A stretch of 64,000 nucleotides of DNA from Moritella dasanensis ArB 0140 (GTDB lineage: Bacteria; Pseudomonadota; Gammaproteobacteria; Enterobacterales; Moritellaceae), in the NCBI RefSeq assembly GCF_000276805.1, contig NZ_AKXQ01000002.1, forward strand, positions 62,001-126,000, in the 5' to 3' direction. The translations under genes and the position numbers were made by a program. Shown here in pieces: positions 1-8,903 of the stretch. Position 1 is the stretch's first letter, and the number at the start of each line of letters is the position of its first letter. A model generated the notes under the pieces. The model made no database searches. It saw only the letters and a program-made list of their open reading frames with translations, and was not told the DNA's origin.

Positions 1-106
1 TCGATGTGCAAATTTATGCTTCATTTATGTGAGCTATAGCTTTAGAATTCACCCAAATTGTTCATCTCAATAGAATTGATGGACTTCTTACTATTTAGGT
101 TTATTG

Positions 107-1210
107 ATGCTTAATAAAAATCAGAACTCAATCATTAGACTTGCTAACGCAAAAAAGTCATTTGATAACAAAGTTATTATTAATGACTTAACGTTAGATA
201 TTTACGATGGCGAATTCGTCACGATTTTAGGCCCATCTGGTTGTGGTAAAACAACCGTATTACGTGTGCTTGCAGGTTTAGAAACGTTAGACAGTGGGGA
301 CATTTATCTTGATGATAAATGTATTACGCAAGTCCCTGCTGAAAAACGTAATACCAATACTGTATTTCAGGGTTATGCGTTATTCCCCCATATGACTGTA
401 TTTGAGAATATAGCCTTTGGTTTACGCATGCAGAAAATTCCTGAACCCGAAATTAAGCAGCGTGTTAACGAAATGCTGGCAATTGTAAAACTGACAGATT
501 TTAAAGACCGTCAACCTGCACAATTATCCGGTGGTCAGCAACAACGAGTTGCGATTGCGCGTGCTGTGGTTAATCAACCAAAAGTATTATTACTGGATGA
601 ATCGTTAAGTGCATTGGATTACAAACTGCGTAAGGAAATGCAGAACGAACTTAAAATGCTGCAACGTAAGTTAAATATTACTTTTATTTTCGTGACTCAT
701 GATCAAGAAGAAGCGTTGACGATGTCAGATCGTATCATTGTAATGAACAATGGTAGCGTTGAACAAATTGGTACACCACGCGAAATATATGAAACACCAA
801 CTAACTTATTTGTTGCTAAGTTTATTGGTGAAATTAATATATTTCCTGCGGTAATCGATTCTCACATCGATGAAGATAAGTATTTAGCGAATGTACATGG
901 TTGTCAGTATACGATTTCGACAGACCTTACATTAGAAAAAAATCAGTCAGTTAATATCTTATTACGTCCAGAAGATTTAAGAATTAAAGAACTGGATGAC
1001 AAGGCAACGTCGGTACAGATTACTGGACATATTATCGAACGTAATTATAAAGGCATGACGTTGGACTCTGTTATTCGTTTAGATTCCGGTGAAAGAGTAC
1101 AGATTAGTGAATTCTTTGATGAAGATGATCCTGACTTTGATCATAGTCTAGGCCAGAAAGTGGCTGTGTCTTGGGTTGAAAGCTGGGAGGTTATCTTAAC
1201 AAATGAATAA
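107..1210 (+). CDS. potA: Spermidine/putrescine ABC transporter ATP-binding protein PotA
   Basis: ATPase of the polyamine importer PotABCD; it powers uptake through PotB and PotC at the inner membrane. The 367-residue protein has Walker [10 protein letters not shown] (residues 42-50), ABC signature LSGGQQQR (140-147) and Walker B VLLLDE (160-165), followed by a C-terminal TOBE-like regulatory domain containing LLRPEDLR and ERNYKGMTL, as in E. coli PotA (378 aa). A TTG lies in frame at 104, but ATG 107 is preferred because AGG at 97-99 sits 7 nt upstream. The gene overlaps potB by 8 nt, so it is the first gene of a potABCD operon. Identification is by clear family resemblance; the polyamine preferred is inferred. 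Confidence 0.96.
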   Translation: MLNKNQNSIIRLANAKKSFDNKVIINDLTLDIYDGEFVTILGPSGCGKTTVLRVLAGLETLDSGDIYLDDKCITQVPAEKRNTNTVFQGYALFPHMTVFENIAFGLRMQKIPEPEIKQRVNEMLAIVKLTDFKDRQPAQLSGGQQQRVAIARAVVNQPKVLLLDESLSALDYKLRKEMQNELKMLQRKLNITFIFVTHDQEEALTMSDRIIVMNNGSVEQIGTPREIYETPTNLFVAKFIGEINIFPAVIDSHIDEDKYLANVHGCQYTISTDLTLEKNQSVNILLRPEDLRIKELDDKATSVQITGHIIERNYKGMTLDSVIRLDSGERVQISEFFDEDDPDFDHSLGQKVAVSWVESWEVILTNE

Positions 1211-2060
1211 TTCGTCGATGTTTAAGCGCTTTTCAATCGGAATATTACTCGTTTGGCTGAGTGTCTTTGTTTTATTACCTAACTTAATGATCATAGTGAC
1301 GAGTTTTTTAACCCGTGACGATGCTAACTTAATTAGTTTGACCTTTACGTTAGACAATTATGTGCGGTTATTTGATCCACTTTATTTTAAGGTATTAACG
1401 CATTCTGTCTATATGGCGAGTATCGCGACGTTCATCTGCTTGATCATTGGTTATCCTTTCGCTTATACGATCAGCCAGTTACCTAAAAAGATTCGACCGA
1501 TATTGTTGTTTTTAATCATTGTGCCTTTTTGGACCAATTCGTTAATTAGAACGTACGGCATCAAAGTCTTGTTGGCTAAGAAAGGCCTGTTAAATGCTCT
1601 GTTACTTAATTTACATATTATTGATGAACCATTGAGAATGATGTATACGGAGTTTGCGGTCATTTTTGCATTGGTATATATCTTGTTACCCTTTATGATT
1701 TTACCTTTATATTCAAGTATTGAAAAAATTGATAAAAGCTTAATTGAAGCGGCGAAAGATTTGGGTGCATCTAAATTTACGACATTCTTAAAGGTTGAAT
1801 TACCTTTGACCCTGCCTGGTATTATCGCCGGTATGTTATTGGTATTTTTACCGGCTATGGGTATGTTTTATATTGCCGATCTTGTCGGTGGAGCCAAGAA
1901 TTTATTGATTGGTAATACGATCAAGACACAATTTTTGAATATTCGTGACTGGCCATTTGGCTCTGCTGCAAGTATTACGTTAACGGTGTTTATGGCTGGC
2001 TTACTGTTTTTCTATTATAAGGTAGGTAAATCGATTAAGAATAGAGGTAATAATGCTTAA
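1203..2060 (+). CDS. potB: Spermidine/putrescine ABC transporter permease PotB
   Basis: Inner-membrane permease of the polyamine importer, 285 residues, the same length as the longer E. coli PotB form. About six hydrophobic segments are visible, and the cytoplasmic EAA loop reads [20 protein letters not shown], which contacts the PotA ATPase. The ATG lies inside the end of potA, and the stop overlaps the potC start, so translation is probably coupled. It pairs with PotC as a heterodimeric channel. No truncation or odd feature was seen. Confidence 0.95.
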   Translation: MNNSSMFKRFSIGILLVWLSVFVLLPNLMIIVTSFLTRDDANLISLTFTLDNYVRLFDPLYFKVLTHSVYMASIATFICLIIGYPFAYTISQLPKKIRPILLFLIIVPFWTNSLIRTYGIKVLLAKKGLLNALLLNLHIIDEPLRMMYTEFAVIFALVYILLPFMILPLYSSIEKIDKSLIEAAKDLGASKFTTFLKVELPLTLPGIIAGMLLVFLPAMGMFYIADLVGGAKNLLIGNTIKTQFLNIRDWPFGSAASITLTVFMAGLLFFYYKVGKSIKNRGNNA

Positions 2061-2829
2061 ACGTCATATATCAAAAGTATTGTTATTACTTGTATATATT
2101 TACTTATATACGCCTATTTTTATTTTGATTGGTAATTCATTTAACGCGTCAAAATATGGTCTAAAATGGAATGGTTTCACCACCAAGTGGTATGAGTTAC
2201 TGTGGAATAACGATACTTTGTTGCAAGCAGCCTTTAATTCGATCACAATCGCTGTCTTTGCGTCTTCAATCGCGGTCGCTATCGGCACGCTTGGCGCAGT
2301 GGCTTTGTTTAAGCATCAGTTTAAAGGTAAAAAGTTTATATCTGGTCTACTCTTTGTGGTAATGATGTCGCCAGATATCGTGATGGCAATTTCGTTATTA
2401 GCGCTATTCATTATACTTGGCCTAGAACTCGGTTTTGTTACTTTGCTTATCTCACACATTACTTTCTGTATTCCGTTTGTTGTGATTACCGTTTACAGTC
2501 GTTTGAGCAATTTTGATAACGCGATACTAGAAGCCGGTAAAGACTTAGGTGCAACGGAAGCAACTATCTTTAAACGCATTATTTTACCCATTGCCAAACC
2601 GGCCATTATTGCCAGTTGGTTATTATCATTCACCTTATCGCTTGATGATGTCATTGTGAGCTCGTTTGTCACGGGTCCAAGTTTTGAAGTACTACCATTG
2701 AAAATTTATTCAATGGTAAAAGTGGGTGTCTCACCCGAGGTTAATGCATTAGCGACGATGATGATTTTAATATCGATATCATTTGTGATTGCAGCAGCCC
2801 TCATTAATAAAAGTGACAAGTCTGTTTAA
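2053..2829 (+). CDS. potC: Spermidine/putrescine ABC transporter permease PotC
   Basis: Second permease of the polyamine importer, 258 residues (E. coli PotC is 264). It has about six membrane spans and an EAA loop reading EAGKDLGATEATIFKRIILP, then the conserved SLDDVIVSSFVTGP segment typical of PotC. The ATG overlaps the potB stop. A 27-codon ORF starts at the potC stop (TAATG) and fills most of the gap to potD; see the separate entry. Function follows from the family and from operon context. Confidence 0.95.
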   Translation: MLKRHISKVLLLLVYIYLYTPIFILIGNSFNASKYGLKWNGFTTKWYELLWNNDTLLQAAFNSITIAVFASSIAVAIGTLGAVALFKHQFKGKKFISGLLFVVMMSPDIVMAISLLALFIILGLELGFVTLLISHITFCIPFVVITVYSRLSNFDNAILEAGKDLGATEATIFKRIILPIAKPAIIASWLLSFTLSLDDVIVSSFVTGPSFEVLPLKIYSMVKVGVSPEVNALATMMILISISFVIAAALINKSDKSV

Positions 2830-2912
2830 TGACAGTTTGTTATCGATTATGTAGTCTTGCTTTTGCTTTTGTATTAAGTAATGCAGGACTGCAATTGTTT
2901 ACCACTAAATAG
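2829..2912 (+). CDS. Candidate 27-aa small ORF between potC and potD
   Basis: ATG at 2829 overlaps the potC stop as TAATG, and the frame runs 27 codons to TAG, ending 7 nt before the potD start. The peptide begins MTVCYRLCSLAFAFVLSNAG and is hydrophobic in the middle, like a signal peptide or a tiny membrane protein. No good Shine-Dalgarno is seen apart from possible coupling to potC. I recognise no family. It may be chance, or a remnant of a signal sequence. Confidence 0.25.
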   Translation: MTVCYRLCSLAFAFVLSNAGLQLFTTK

Positions 2913-2919
2913 AAGAAGA

Positions 2920-3960
2920 ATGAACATGTTTAAAACAGCAATAAAATGTGTTGCAGCTGCCCTACTTTTCAGTAGCTCTGCGTATGCAACGACAATAAAT
3001 TTTTATAACTGGTCTGAATATATCCCACCAGGACTGTTATCTCGCTTTACAGAAGAAACGGGTATCAAAGTTGTTTATTCAACTTATGAGTCGAATGAAT
3101 CTATGTATGCGAAATTAAAAACGTATGACAAAAATGGTTATGACTTAGTGGTCCCTTCAACTTATTTCATCAGTAAAATGAAGAAAGAAGACATGCTGCA
3201 AGAAATTGATCACAACAAGTTAACTAACTATAAAAACCTAGACCCGTCTTTATTAAACAAAGAGTATGATTTAGGTAATCGCTATAGTATTCCGTATATC
3301 TGGGGCGCAACCGGCATCGGCGTTAACACTGCAGATATAGATCTCGCATCGGTAACGAGCTGGACAGATTTGTGGGATCCAAAATGGAAAGGTCAGTTAT
3401 TATTAACTGATGATGCCCGTGAAATTTTCCACATGGCGTTAAAGATCCAAGGCCATTCAGCGAATACACAAGACGAAACAGAATTGGCACAGGCTTACGA
3501 GCTATTGAAAGAGCTAATGCCTAATGTATTGGTATTTAACTCTGATACACCAGCTAATCCATACATTGCAGGCGAAGTAGAGTTTGGTATGATCTGGAAT
3601 GGCAGTACGTACATGGCGCAACAAGAAGACAGCGACATTACAATGGTATATCCAAAAGAAGGTGCGGTATTCTGGATGGACAGCTTAGCAATTCCTAAGA
3701 ATGCTAAGAACGTTGATGCGGTGCACAAACTTATCGACTTCTTACTGCGTCCAGAAGTAGCTGCAGAAGTGGCTCTTGAAATTGGTTATCCAACACCAAA
3801 TAGTGCCGCTAAAAAGCTGTTGCCGAAAGAATTTATCGAAAACAAAATCATATTTCCTGATGCAGAAACAATTGCGAATGGTGAATTCCATTCCGATGTA
3901 GGTGAAGCGAACATCATTTACGAACGTTATTACGAAAAACTAAAAGCACAAAACCTGTAA
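2920..3960 (+). CDS. potD: Periplasmic spermidine/putrescine-binding protein PotD
   Basis: Periplasmic solute-binding protein that delivers polyamines to PotABC. The frame is open from an ATG at 2881, but ATG 2920 follows a purine-rich AGAAGAAGA ribosome site and gives a proper signal peptide (MNMFKTAIKC... ending SSSAYA before TTINFYN). That makes 346 residues against 348 in E. coli. The mature start FYNWSEYIP is typical of PotD and PotF, and the aromatic and acidic residues that line the polyamine pocket appear retained (for example YNWSEY and WNGSTY). It is the last gene of potABCD, and a strong hairpin terminator follows. Confidence 0.94.
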   Translation: MNMFKTAIKCVAAALLFSSSAYATTINFYNWSEYIPPGLLSRFTEETGIKVVYSTYESNESMYAKLKTYDKNGYDLVVPSTYFISKMKKEDMLQEIDHNKLTNYKNLDPSLLNKEYDLGNRYSIPYIWGATGIGVNTADIDLASVTSWTDLWDPKWKGQLLLTDDAREIFHMALKIQGHSANTQDETELAQAYELLKELMPNVLVFNSDTPANPYIAGEVEFGMIWNGSTYMAQQEDSDITMVYPKEGAVFWMDSLAIPKNAKNVDAVHKLIDFLLRPEVAAEVALEIGYPTPNSAAKKLLPKEFIENKIIFPDAETIANGEFHSDVGEANIIYERYYEKLKAQNL

Positions 3961-3993
3961 GCTTCAACGCTATTGGGTTAAATTGTAGATAAT

Positions 3994-4022
3994 AAAAAGG
4001 TGCATCTTGTATGCACCTTTTT
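3994..4022. terminator. Bidirectional terminator between potD and cobB
   Basis: Arms AAAAAGGTGCAT and ATGCACCTTTTT form a perfect 12-bp stem with a 5-nt loop. The A-run on the left and T-run on the right allow it to end both potD (plus) and the convergent sirtuin gene (minus). Confidence 0.85.
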
Positions 4023-4064
4023 GGATCTTGCTTGATCTTACTTAGTTAAACTAACATCATAGAA

Positions 4065-4790
4065 TCAAAAAAATTGTTTATCTCGCGCCATTAGCTCATC
4101 AACCAACTCTCGCACTTCATCCGTTGCTTTACCAACACGATGCTCTTTAAAGTTATCAGAAATATGGGTCGCATCTAGATTAATTTCAATTGTATGAGCG
4201 CGAGCTTTATTTGCTTCGTTAACGAAGTCAGCGGCTGGATAGACAGAACCAGACGTACCGATAGCAATGAACAAGTCTGCTTCGCTTAGCGTTTTGTAAA
4301 TATTATCCATGAATAGTGGCATTTCATTAAACCAAACTACGTGAGGACGTAGGTTGCCTTGCACTTTACAGCACGGACATTTTAATGATTTAGTTAGCTG
4401 CTTATATGGGAATAATTTCTGCGTTTTTTCACAGCGTGCTTTGACTAATTCACCGTGCATATGAATAATGTCATTAGCACCACCACGTTCGTGTAAATTA
4501 TCAATATTCTGCGTAACAATGGTCACACTACCTGTATAGTTTTTTTGTAGTTCTGCAAGTGCTACGTGTGCGTCATTAGGCTGAATAGTTGGCAAAGATA
4601 ATTGATTAAACCTTTGATTATAAAAACTATAAACTAACTCCGGGTTGCGACGATAGCCATCCAAAGTTGCTATGTCATCAATGTGATGCTTAGCCCATAA
4701 ACCATCACTTGCACGGAATGTTTCAATACCCGATTCAGCTGAAATACCAGAACCAGTGAGGATGACTATGTTGTTATAGGTGTCAAACAT
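4065..4790 (-). CDS. cobB: NAD-dependent protein deacylase, sirtuin CobB family
   Basis: Class III sirtuin of 241 residues that removes acyl groups from lysines using NAD+. Visible motifs are the NAD-binding GSGISAESGIETFRASDG (13-30), catalytic-region TQNIDN and HMHGEL (active-site His), a zinc-ribbon cysteine set (RCEK and CPCC), and GTSGSVYPAA. FYNQR places Tyr57 and Arg60 at the Y-x-x-R pair that in E. coli CobB and human SIRT5 binds succinyl/malonyl groups, so desuccinylase activity is plausible. It lacks the longer N-terminal extension of some CobB forms. AGAGAAG precedes the ATG. The gene stands alone and converges on potD. Confidence 0.93.
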   Translation of the reverse strand: MFDTYNNIVILTGSGISAESGIETFRASDGLWAKHHIDDIATLDGYRRNPELVYSFYNQRFNQLSLPTIQPNDAHVALAELQKNYTGSVTIVTQNIDNLHERGGANDIIHMHGELVKARCEKTQKLFPYKQLTKSLKCPCCKVQGNLRPHVVWFNEMPLFMDNIYKTLSEADLFIAIGTSGSVYPAADFVNEANKARAHTIEINLDATHISDNFKEHRVGKATDEVRELVDELMARDKQFF

Positions 4791-4892
4791 TTAACTTCTC
4801 TTTGTTATAAAACTTGTATTAACCATATCATTTATGTGCCTTTATCGCACGGTGAAATAAGCATTTAAGATGATTTATTTGTGTAATGTGAT

Positions 4893-5006
4893 ATGGATTT
4901 ACAACTTACTATTCAAATGATTATGAGTAATTGTGCGACGTGTTGTTCGACTTTGCATGAAGGAGATGGATGGCACTTTACAGGAACCTTAGGCGAGATA
5001 CTTTAA
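4893..5006 (+). CDS. Candidate 37-aa Cys-containing small ORF
   Basis: ATG at 4893 opens a 37-codon frame with a compact cysteine group (NCATCCSTLHEGDGWHFTG) ending in TAA. No clear Shine-Dalgarno or family match is apparent. C-x-x-C-C followed by His residues could bind metal, but the ORF is short enough to arise by chance. Listed only as a candidate. Confidence 0.18.
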   Translation: MDLQLTIQMIMSNCATCCSTLHEGDGWHFTGTLGEIL

Positions 5007-5031
5007 GGGAAATAGAGATGGGAAATAAGAT

Positions 5032-5070
5032 AAAAACCGGTAGTAAAATGGTATACCATTACTACCGGTT
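5032..5070 (-). terminator. Terminator of the phasin-like gene
   Basis: Perfect 12-bp arms AACCGGTAGTAA (5035-5046) and TTACTACCGGTT (5059-5070) flank an inner palindrome ATGGTATACCAT. Read on the minus strand, the stem is followed by TTTTT, as expected for a terminator downstream of the gene at 5114-5785. Confidence 0.75.
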
Positions 5071-5113
5071 CATTTTTAGATATAAAGACTAAAAAGTTAA
5101 TCGATTCGTATTA

Positions 5114-5785
5114 TTACTTTTTTTTAGCCACGTTTTTTTTAACACGGCGATTCGTTACTTTTTTTGCAGTTTGCTTTACTGTTGCTACTTGCTCAGTTAC
5201 TTCTTGTACAACGTCTTGCATTACTTCTTTTACAATCGGTTTAGCAATAACAGGTGTTACTTGAGTCACAACTTGGGTTACTGCTTCTGCTACATTTTCT
5301 ACCACAGCCGTGACTTCAGCGGCAACGCTAGCCACTTTCTCTGTGACTGCTGCTTCAACAATTTCGATAGCTTCTTTTACAGCTTCAACTTGTGGTGCAG
5401 CTTCTTGTACTTGTTCAGTTGTTGTTGCTTCTGCCAATGCTGATTCGATTTGCTCGATTTTATCAATGATGTTGTCGAATGTACTTGCATCAATATTGGT
5501 TAAATTTGAAACTGCGCTATGCACTTTTCCTTGTATCGCATCAGTCGCATTTTGGCTTGCTGACGTCAATTTATCTTTTTGGTTAAAGAGAGTCTGAGTG
5601 GTATCAGATTCAAGCTTACGGCCTCGCTCGACTAATTCATCAAAAATTGATTGGCTTTTAGTCACAGTGTTCGATGCAGATTCATACCCTTTATCATAGG
5701 CACCTAGACCAGCTAACCAGATGTTACGTGTGATTTGATCTTTTGCAGACCATACATGTTTTGCTGCAGTAATTACTTTAGACAT
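5114..5785 (-). CDS. Phasin / PHA granule-associated family protein
   Basis: A 223-residue protein of the polyhydroxyalkanoate granule-associated (PhaI/PhaF-like) phasin family. The N-terminal third carries the characteristic RNIWLAGLGAYDKG and LVERGRKLES stretch. A long Ala/Val/Glu/Thr-rich, probably helical or coiled-coil region follows (about 90-190), and the tail is lysine-rich (KKVTNRRVKKNVAKKK), resembling the histone-like DNA-binding tail of PhaF. Such proteins coat PHA granules and can tether them to the nucleoid. No PHA synthase or depolymerase gene lies in this window, so a role in PHA storage is family-based only. The gene has its own terminator. Confidence 0.8.
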   Translation of the reverse strand: MSKVITAAKHVWSAKDQITRNIWLAGLGAYDKGYESASNTVTKSQSIFDELVERGRKLESDTTQTLFNQKDKLTSASQNATDAIQGKVHSAVSNLTNIDASTFDNIIDKIEQIESALAEATTTEQVQEAAPQVEAVKEAIEIVEAAVTEKVASVAAEVTAVVENVAEAVTQVVTQVTPVIAKPIVKEVMQDVVQEVTEQVATVKQTAKKVTNRRVKKNVAKKK

Positions 5786-6031
5786 AAAAAACCCTTTTTG
5801 AAGCCACTAATACAATATATATGTTTTATGGCCCTTATATTATCGAGGTAAATTAGAAGATACATTCCAAAATATTAGATACTTAGGTTAGGTCTCACCC
5901 TTTAAATCAACTTGTGACAAACATACCTATAATAAACTTCAATTAAATGCAAAATAACCAACATTTTTGCTAACAAATTAACTTAAATAGAACTAAAATA
6001 AGCATCCTTTTGTACTTTCCAGAATATCACT

Positions 6032-7258
6032 ATGCCCAGCCAAACCCATAAACTGCAAATAAATTTTATTATTAAGCTTGGACTTGCATTACATCGTTGT
6101 GGTGCGACAAGTTACCGAATTGAAAACCATTTATTGAATTTGGCAAAATTCTGGAATATTGAAGCAAGCTTTCTTGTTACGCCAACCGCTTTCACGTTTA
6201 TTTTTTCAAGTAACCCAGATGACCAACACACACATGTTGTGCGCGTTCAGCCTTCTGGTAATGACCTAGGGAAATTGGCGGTTGTAGACGAGATTGTCGA
6301 AAAAGTGGTTGATTCCCAAGTCACACTCGATGAAGCGATGTTATTGTTGGTTGAAGCTAAACAGCAACCTAGCTTTTATGGCGTTAAAACTGAAGCACTT
6401 GGCTGGTGTGTAACAGGCGGTGCGTTTGCAATGCTATTATCGTCTTCTAGCTTGGACATAGTCAGTTCATTTTTATTCTCGTTTCTGGTTTTTATCTTAT
6501 ATAAATTATCTGCACACTCGCCACGTTTAGCTTCAATTGTTGAATTTTTCGCCCCATTTATATCTGCGATTTTGGCCTGCTTTGTCGCGAGTCTTGGGAT
6601 CACAATCAACGTGCCATTCGTGATCTTATCATCCGTGATCATTTTTATCCCAGGTCTTGCGATCACGGTGGCCTTAAGCGAAATTGTGAATAAAGATCTT
6701 GTATCAGGTACATCAAAGCTAGTCGATGCGACTATGCTGCTGTTCAAACTGTATTTCGGTGCGTTATTGGGGATTACATTAGGTAACCTAATCTGGACTA
6801 TCGATCCACAAGTATTAGATCTGAGCTATGCATTACCCGATTGGAAAAACTATATTGCAGTGATGGCGCTATCCACAGGGCTAGTCGTTGCGTTCAATGT
6901 CCACAAGTCCGATATGATTTGGGGAATTGCCGCTGGCTTAATTGCTTATGTAGTCAGTACGTTCGCCGCACAGTACTTAGGGTTTACATTAGGTACCTTC
7001 GTTGGTTCCTTTACCGTTGGTTTGTTTAGCAATGTCTATGCGATTATCAAAAACAGACCCGCGTCAATCGTGTTAATCCAAGGTATTGTTTTGTTAGTCC
7101 CAGGTAGCCGAACCTATATGGATTTAAACACGTATATCTCAGGTCATGAAATAATAAACAACATTAATGACAGCGGTTTTGTGTTTATGATCTTCATTGC
7201 GATCCTTGCAGGTATGATCTTGGCGAATGCGGTATTACCGGCGAAGAAAAGTTTGTAA
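6032..7258 (+). CDS. Threonine/serine exporter, fused ThrE (YjjP-YjjB) family
   Basis: A 408-residue inner-membrane protein. The soluble N-terminal part (to about residue 115) with HRCGATSYRIE and the first membrane block match the YjjP/DUF1212 domain. The second membrane block, including GIAAGLIAYV and LVPGSRTYMDL, matches the YjjB/DUF3815 domain. E. coli encodes these as two proteins; here they are one chain, as in Corynebacterium ThrE. About ten membrane spans are expected. Family members export threonine and serine, and E. coli YjjPB exports succinate, so the substrate is uncertain. The gene is monocistronic with a terminator at 7298-7331. The start has only a weak ribosome site. Confidence 0.87.
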   Translation: MPSQTHKLQINFIIKLGLALHRCGATSYRIENHLLNLAKFWNIEASFLVTPTAFTFIFSSNPDDQHTHVVRVQPSGNDLGKLAVVDEIVEKVVDSQVTLDEAMLLLVEAKQQPSFYGVKTEALGWCVTGGAFAMLLSSSSLDIVSSFLFSFLVFILYKLSAHSPRLASIVEFFAPFISAILACFVASLGITINVPFVILSSVIIFIPGLAITVALSEIVNKDLVSGTSKLVDATMLLFKLYFGALLGITLGNLIWTIDPQVLDLSYALPDWKNYIAVMALSTGLVVAFNVHKSDMIWGIAAGLIAYVVSTFAAQYLGFTLGTFVGSFTVGLFSNVYAIIKNRPASIVLIQGIVLLVPGSRTYMDLNTYISGHEIINNINDSGFVFMIFIAILAGMILANAVLPAKKSL

Positions 7259-7297
7259 TATAATCAACGCTTCCTAATAACTGTATATACATCCATG

Positions 7298-7331
7298 TAC
7301 TCATGCTACTATTGTGGCATGAGTATTTTTT
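7298..7331 (+). terminator. Terminator after the ThrE-family gene
   Basis: Arms TACTCATGC (7298-7306) and GCATGAGTA (7317-7325) form a perfect 9-bp stem with a 10-nt loop followed directly by a T-run. Confidence 0.85.
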
Positions 7332-7355
7332 TATAGTTAAATTGATAGCGAAATC

Positions 7356-8750
7356 ATGGCCAAAACTCCCAAAACCAAAACTAGTTTCCTGTGTTCTGAA
7401 TGTGGCGCAAATTTCCCGCGCTGGCAAGGACAATGTAATGCCTGTAAAGCTTGGAATACATTAGCTGAATTCAAAGAAGCAACCCTACCAAGTCAACAGC
7501 GAAGCATTGCTTCACAAGGTGGTTATGCCGGCACACTCGGTAACACTGTCAAGAAGATGTCTGAAGTATCACATGTTGAACTAAATAAACTTAAGACTGG
7601 GATAGGTGAATTGGACCGCGTCCTGGGTAATGGCCTTACGGTTGGTTCTATTGTATTGATTTCGGGTGATCCTGGCGCGGGTAAAACCACCATATTAACG
7701 CAGTTATCAGCAAACCTAAGTCAGCAAATGGTTTCAATGTACTGCACTGCAGAAGAAAGCCTCGAACAATTTAAAAGCCGTGCTATTGAGCGTTTGAAAA
7801 TTGATTTCATCGAAGACAACTTATTATTGATGTCTGAGTATATCGTTTCTAATATTATGGAACGCGCGCTTGAAGCAAAAGTTAAGTTCCTTATTATTGA
7901 TTCGATTCAGGCCCTTGAAAGCGAACATTGTAACGGTAGTGCGGGTTCTGTAAGCCAAGTAAAAGGCTGTGCACAAGAGTTAAGTCGATTTTCTAAACAA
8001 CATGGCATTACATTAATCATTATTGGTCATGTCACTAAGGGCAGTGATTTAGCAGGCCCGAAAACACTAGAACATATTGTTGATACCCTACTCCACATTG
8101 AAGTTAACGACAGTATTATCCGTACCATTCGTGCCAGTAAAAACCGTTTTGGTGACGTAGACCAAGTTGGCATCTTCCAAATGCACAGTAAAGGCATGCT
8201 GTCTGTGGATAATCCAAGTAAATTGTTCCTATCTGGTGCCGATGAGACCGTAGCGGGCTCTGCTATCACTTGTATTCGTGATGGAAATCGTAATTTATTA
8301 CTCGAAGTGCAATGTTTAGTATCTGAATGTGAAGCTGAAAATCAACAACGGGTGAGTATTGGCCTGAGCTTCAACCGTTTGAAGATGATAACCGCCGTAC
8401 TACGTAAACACGGACGTATTAAACTTTTCCATGATATTTACGTTAACTTAGTCGGTGGTTTGAAATTACCAGAAACCGATACCAGTGCTGATTTAGCGAT
8501 TGCGGCATCACTTATTAGCTCCCTGAATGATAAAGAAATGTCGCGAAAACACTGTTTTATGGGCGAGATTTCACTGAGTGGCGAAGTAAGACCAATTAAT
8601 GGTGGCGTTCCCCGTGTAAACGAAGCGGTTAAACATGGTTTTGAAGTAATATATATACCCAAGGCGAATTACCATAAGTCGATGGAAAATAGTGGCGCTA
8701 AAATAATACAGATAGAGAAGATTGGTGATTTGTTAGAAGCGCTTAATTAA
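7356..8750 (+). CDS. radA: RadA/Sms-family DNA repair ATPase, divergent
   Basis: Branch-migration ATPase of the RadA/Sms family, 464 residues (E. coli 460). Features in order: C4 zinc finger CSECGANFPRWQGQCNAC near residues 12-31, Walker A GDPGAGKTT (about 105-113), a RecA-like core, the RadA-specific KNRFG motif (in RASKNRFGDVDQ), and a Lon-protease-like C-terminal domain. The set is complete, so it should be functional. However, many core positions differ from the usual highly conserved gammaproteobacterial RadA, and the gene is not next to serB, its common partner. It may be a second, divergent copy. The start ATG has a weak ribosome site. Confidence 0.88.
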   Translation: MAKTPKTKTSFLCSECGANFPRWQGQCNACKAWNTLAEFKEATLPSQQRSIASQGGYAGTLGNTVKKMSEVSHVELNKLKTGIGELDRVLGNGLTVGSIVLISGDPGAGKTTILTQLSANLSQQMVSMYCTAEESLEQFKSRAIERLKIDFIEDNLLLMSEYIVSNIMERALEAKVKFLIIDSIQALESEHCNGSAGSVSQVKGCAQELSRFSKQHGITLIIIGHVTKGSDLAGPKTLEHIVDTLLHIEVNDSIIRTIRASKNRFGDVDQVGIFQMHSKGMLSVDNPSKLFLSGADETVAGSAITCIRDGNRNLLLEVQCLVSECEAENQQRVSIGLSFNRLKMITAVLRKHGRIKLFHDIYVNLVGGLKLPETDTSADLAIAASLISSLNDKEMSRKHCFMGEISLSGEVRPINGGVPRVNEAVKHGFEVIYIPKANYHKSMENSGAKIIQIEKIGDLLEALN

Positions 8751-8867
8751 CGCCCTGCTTATTTGACTGAATCTAACGTTCCGATGAAGTTATGTCTGGG
8801 CGTTAGATTTAAAGTCTGTGGTTTTAAGTTGTAGAAGAAGTACTGCATGATGGTCTAAGTTGTTGGT

Positions 8868-8902
8868 AAAATATAAGGGACAAAGCTTGCCCCTTATATT
8901 TT
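8868..8902. terminator. Bidirectional terminator between radA and the yecH-like gene
   Basis: Perfect 12-bp arms AAAATATAAGGG (8868-8879) and CCCTTATATTTT (8891-8902) separate two convergent genes. A second, looser inverted repeat (AATCTAACG at 8770 with CGTTAGATT at 8801) lies nearer to radA. Confidence 0.75.
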
Positions 8903-8903
8903 A

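Larger units (their letters stand above)
4791..5113. other. Intergenic region between cobB and the phasin gene
   Basis: This 323-bp stretch holds the cobB upstream region, a weak plus-strand 37-codon ORF (4893-5006) and the hairpin terminator of the phasin-like gene (5032-5070). I saw nothing else that can be supported. Confidence 0.6.

Noticed and set aside
2881-2919. N-terminal extension of PotD from the ATG at 2881
   Set aside because: The added 13 residues precede a complete signal peptide and a better ribosome site; they overlap the candidate small ORF and do not look like PotD.
5171-5597. Plus-strand open frames opposite the phasin gene
   Set aside because: They mirror the Ala/Val/Glu-rich coding strand and have low-complexity Cys/Phe/Ser-rich products typical of antisense shadows.
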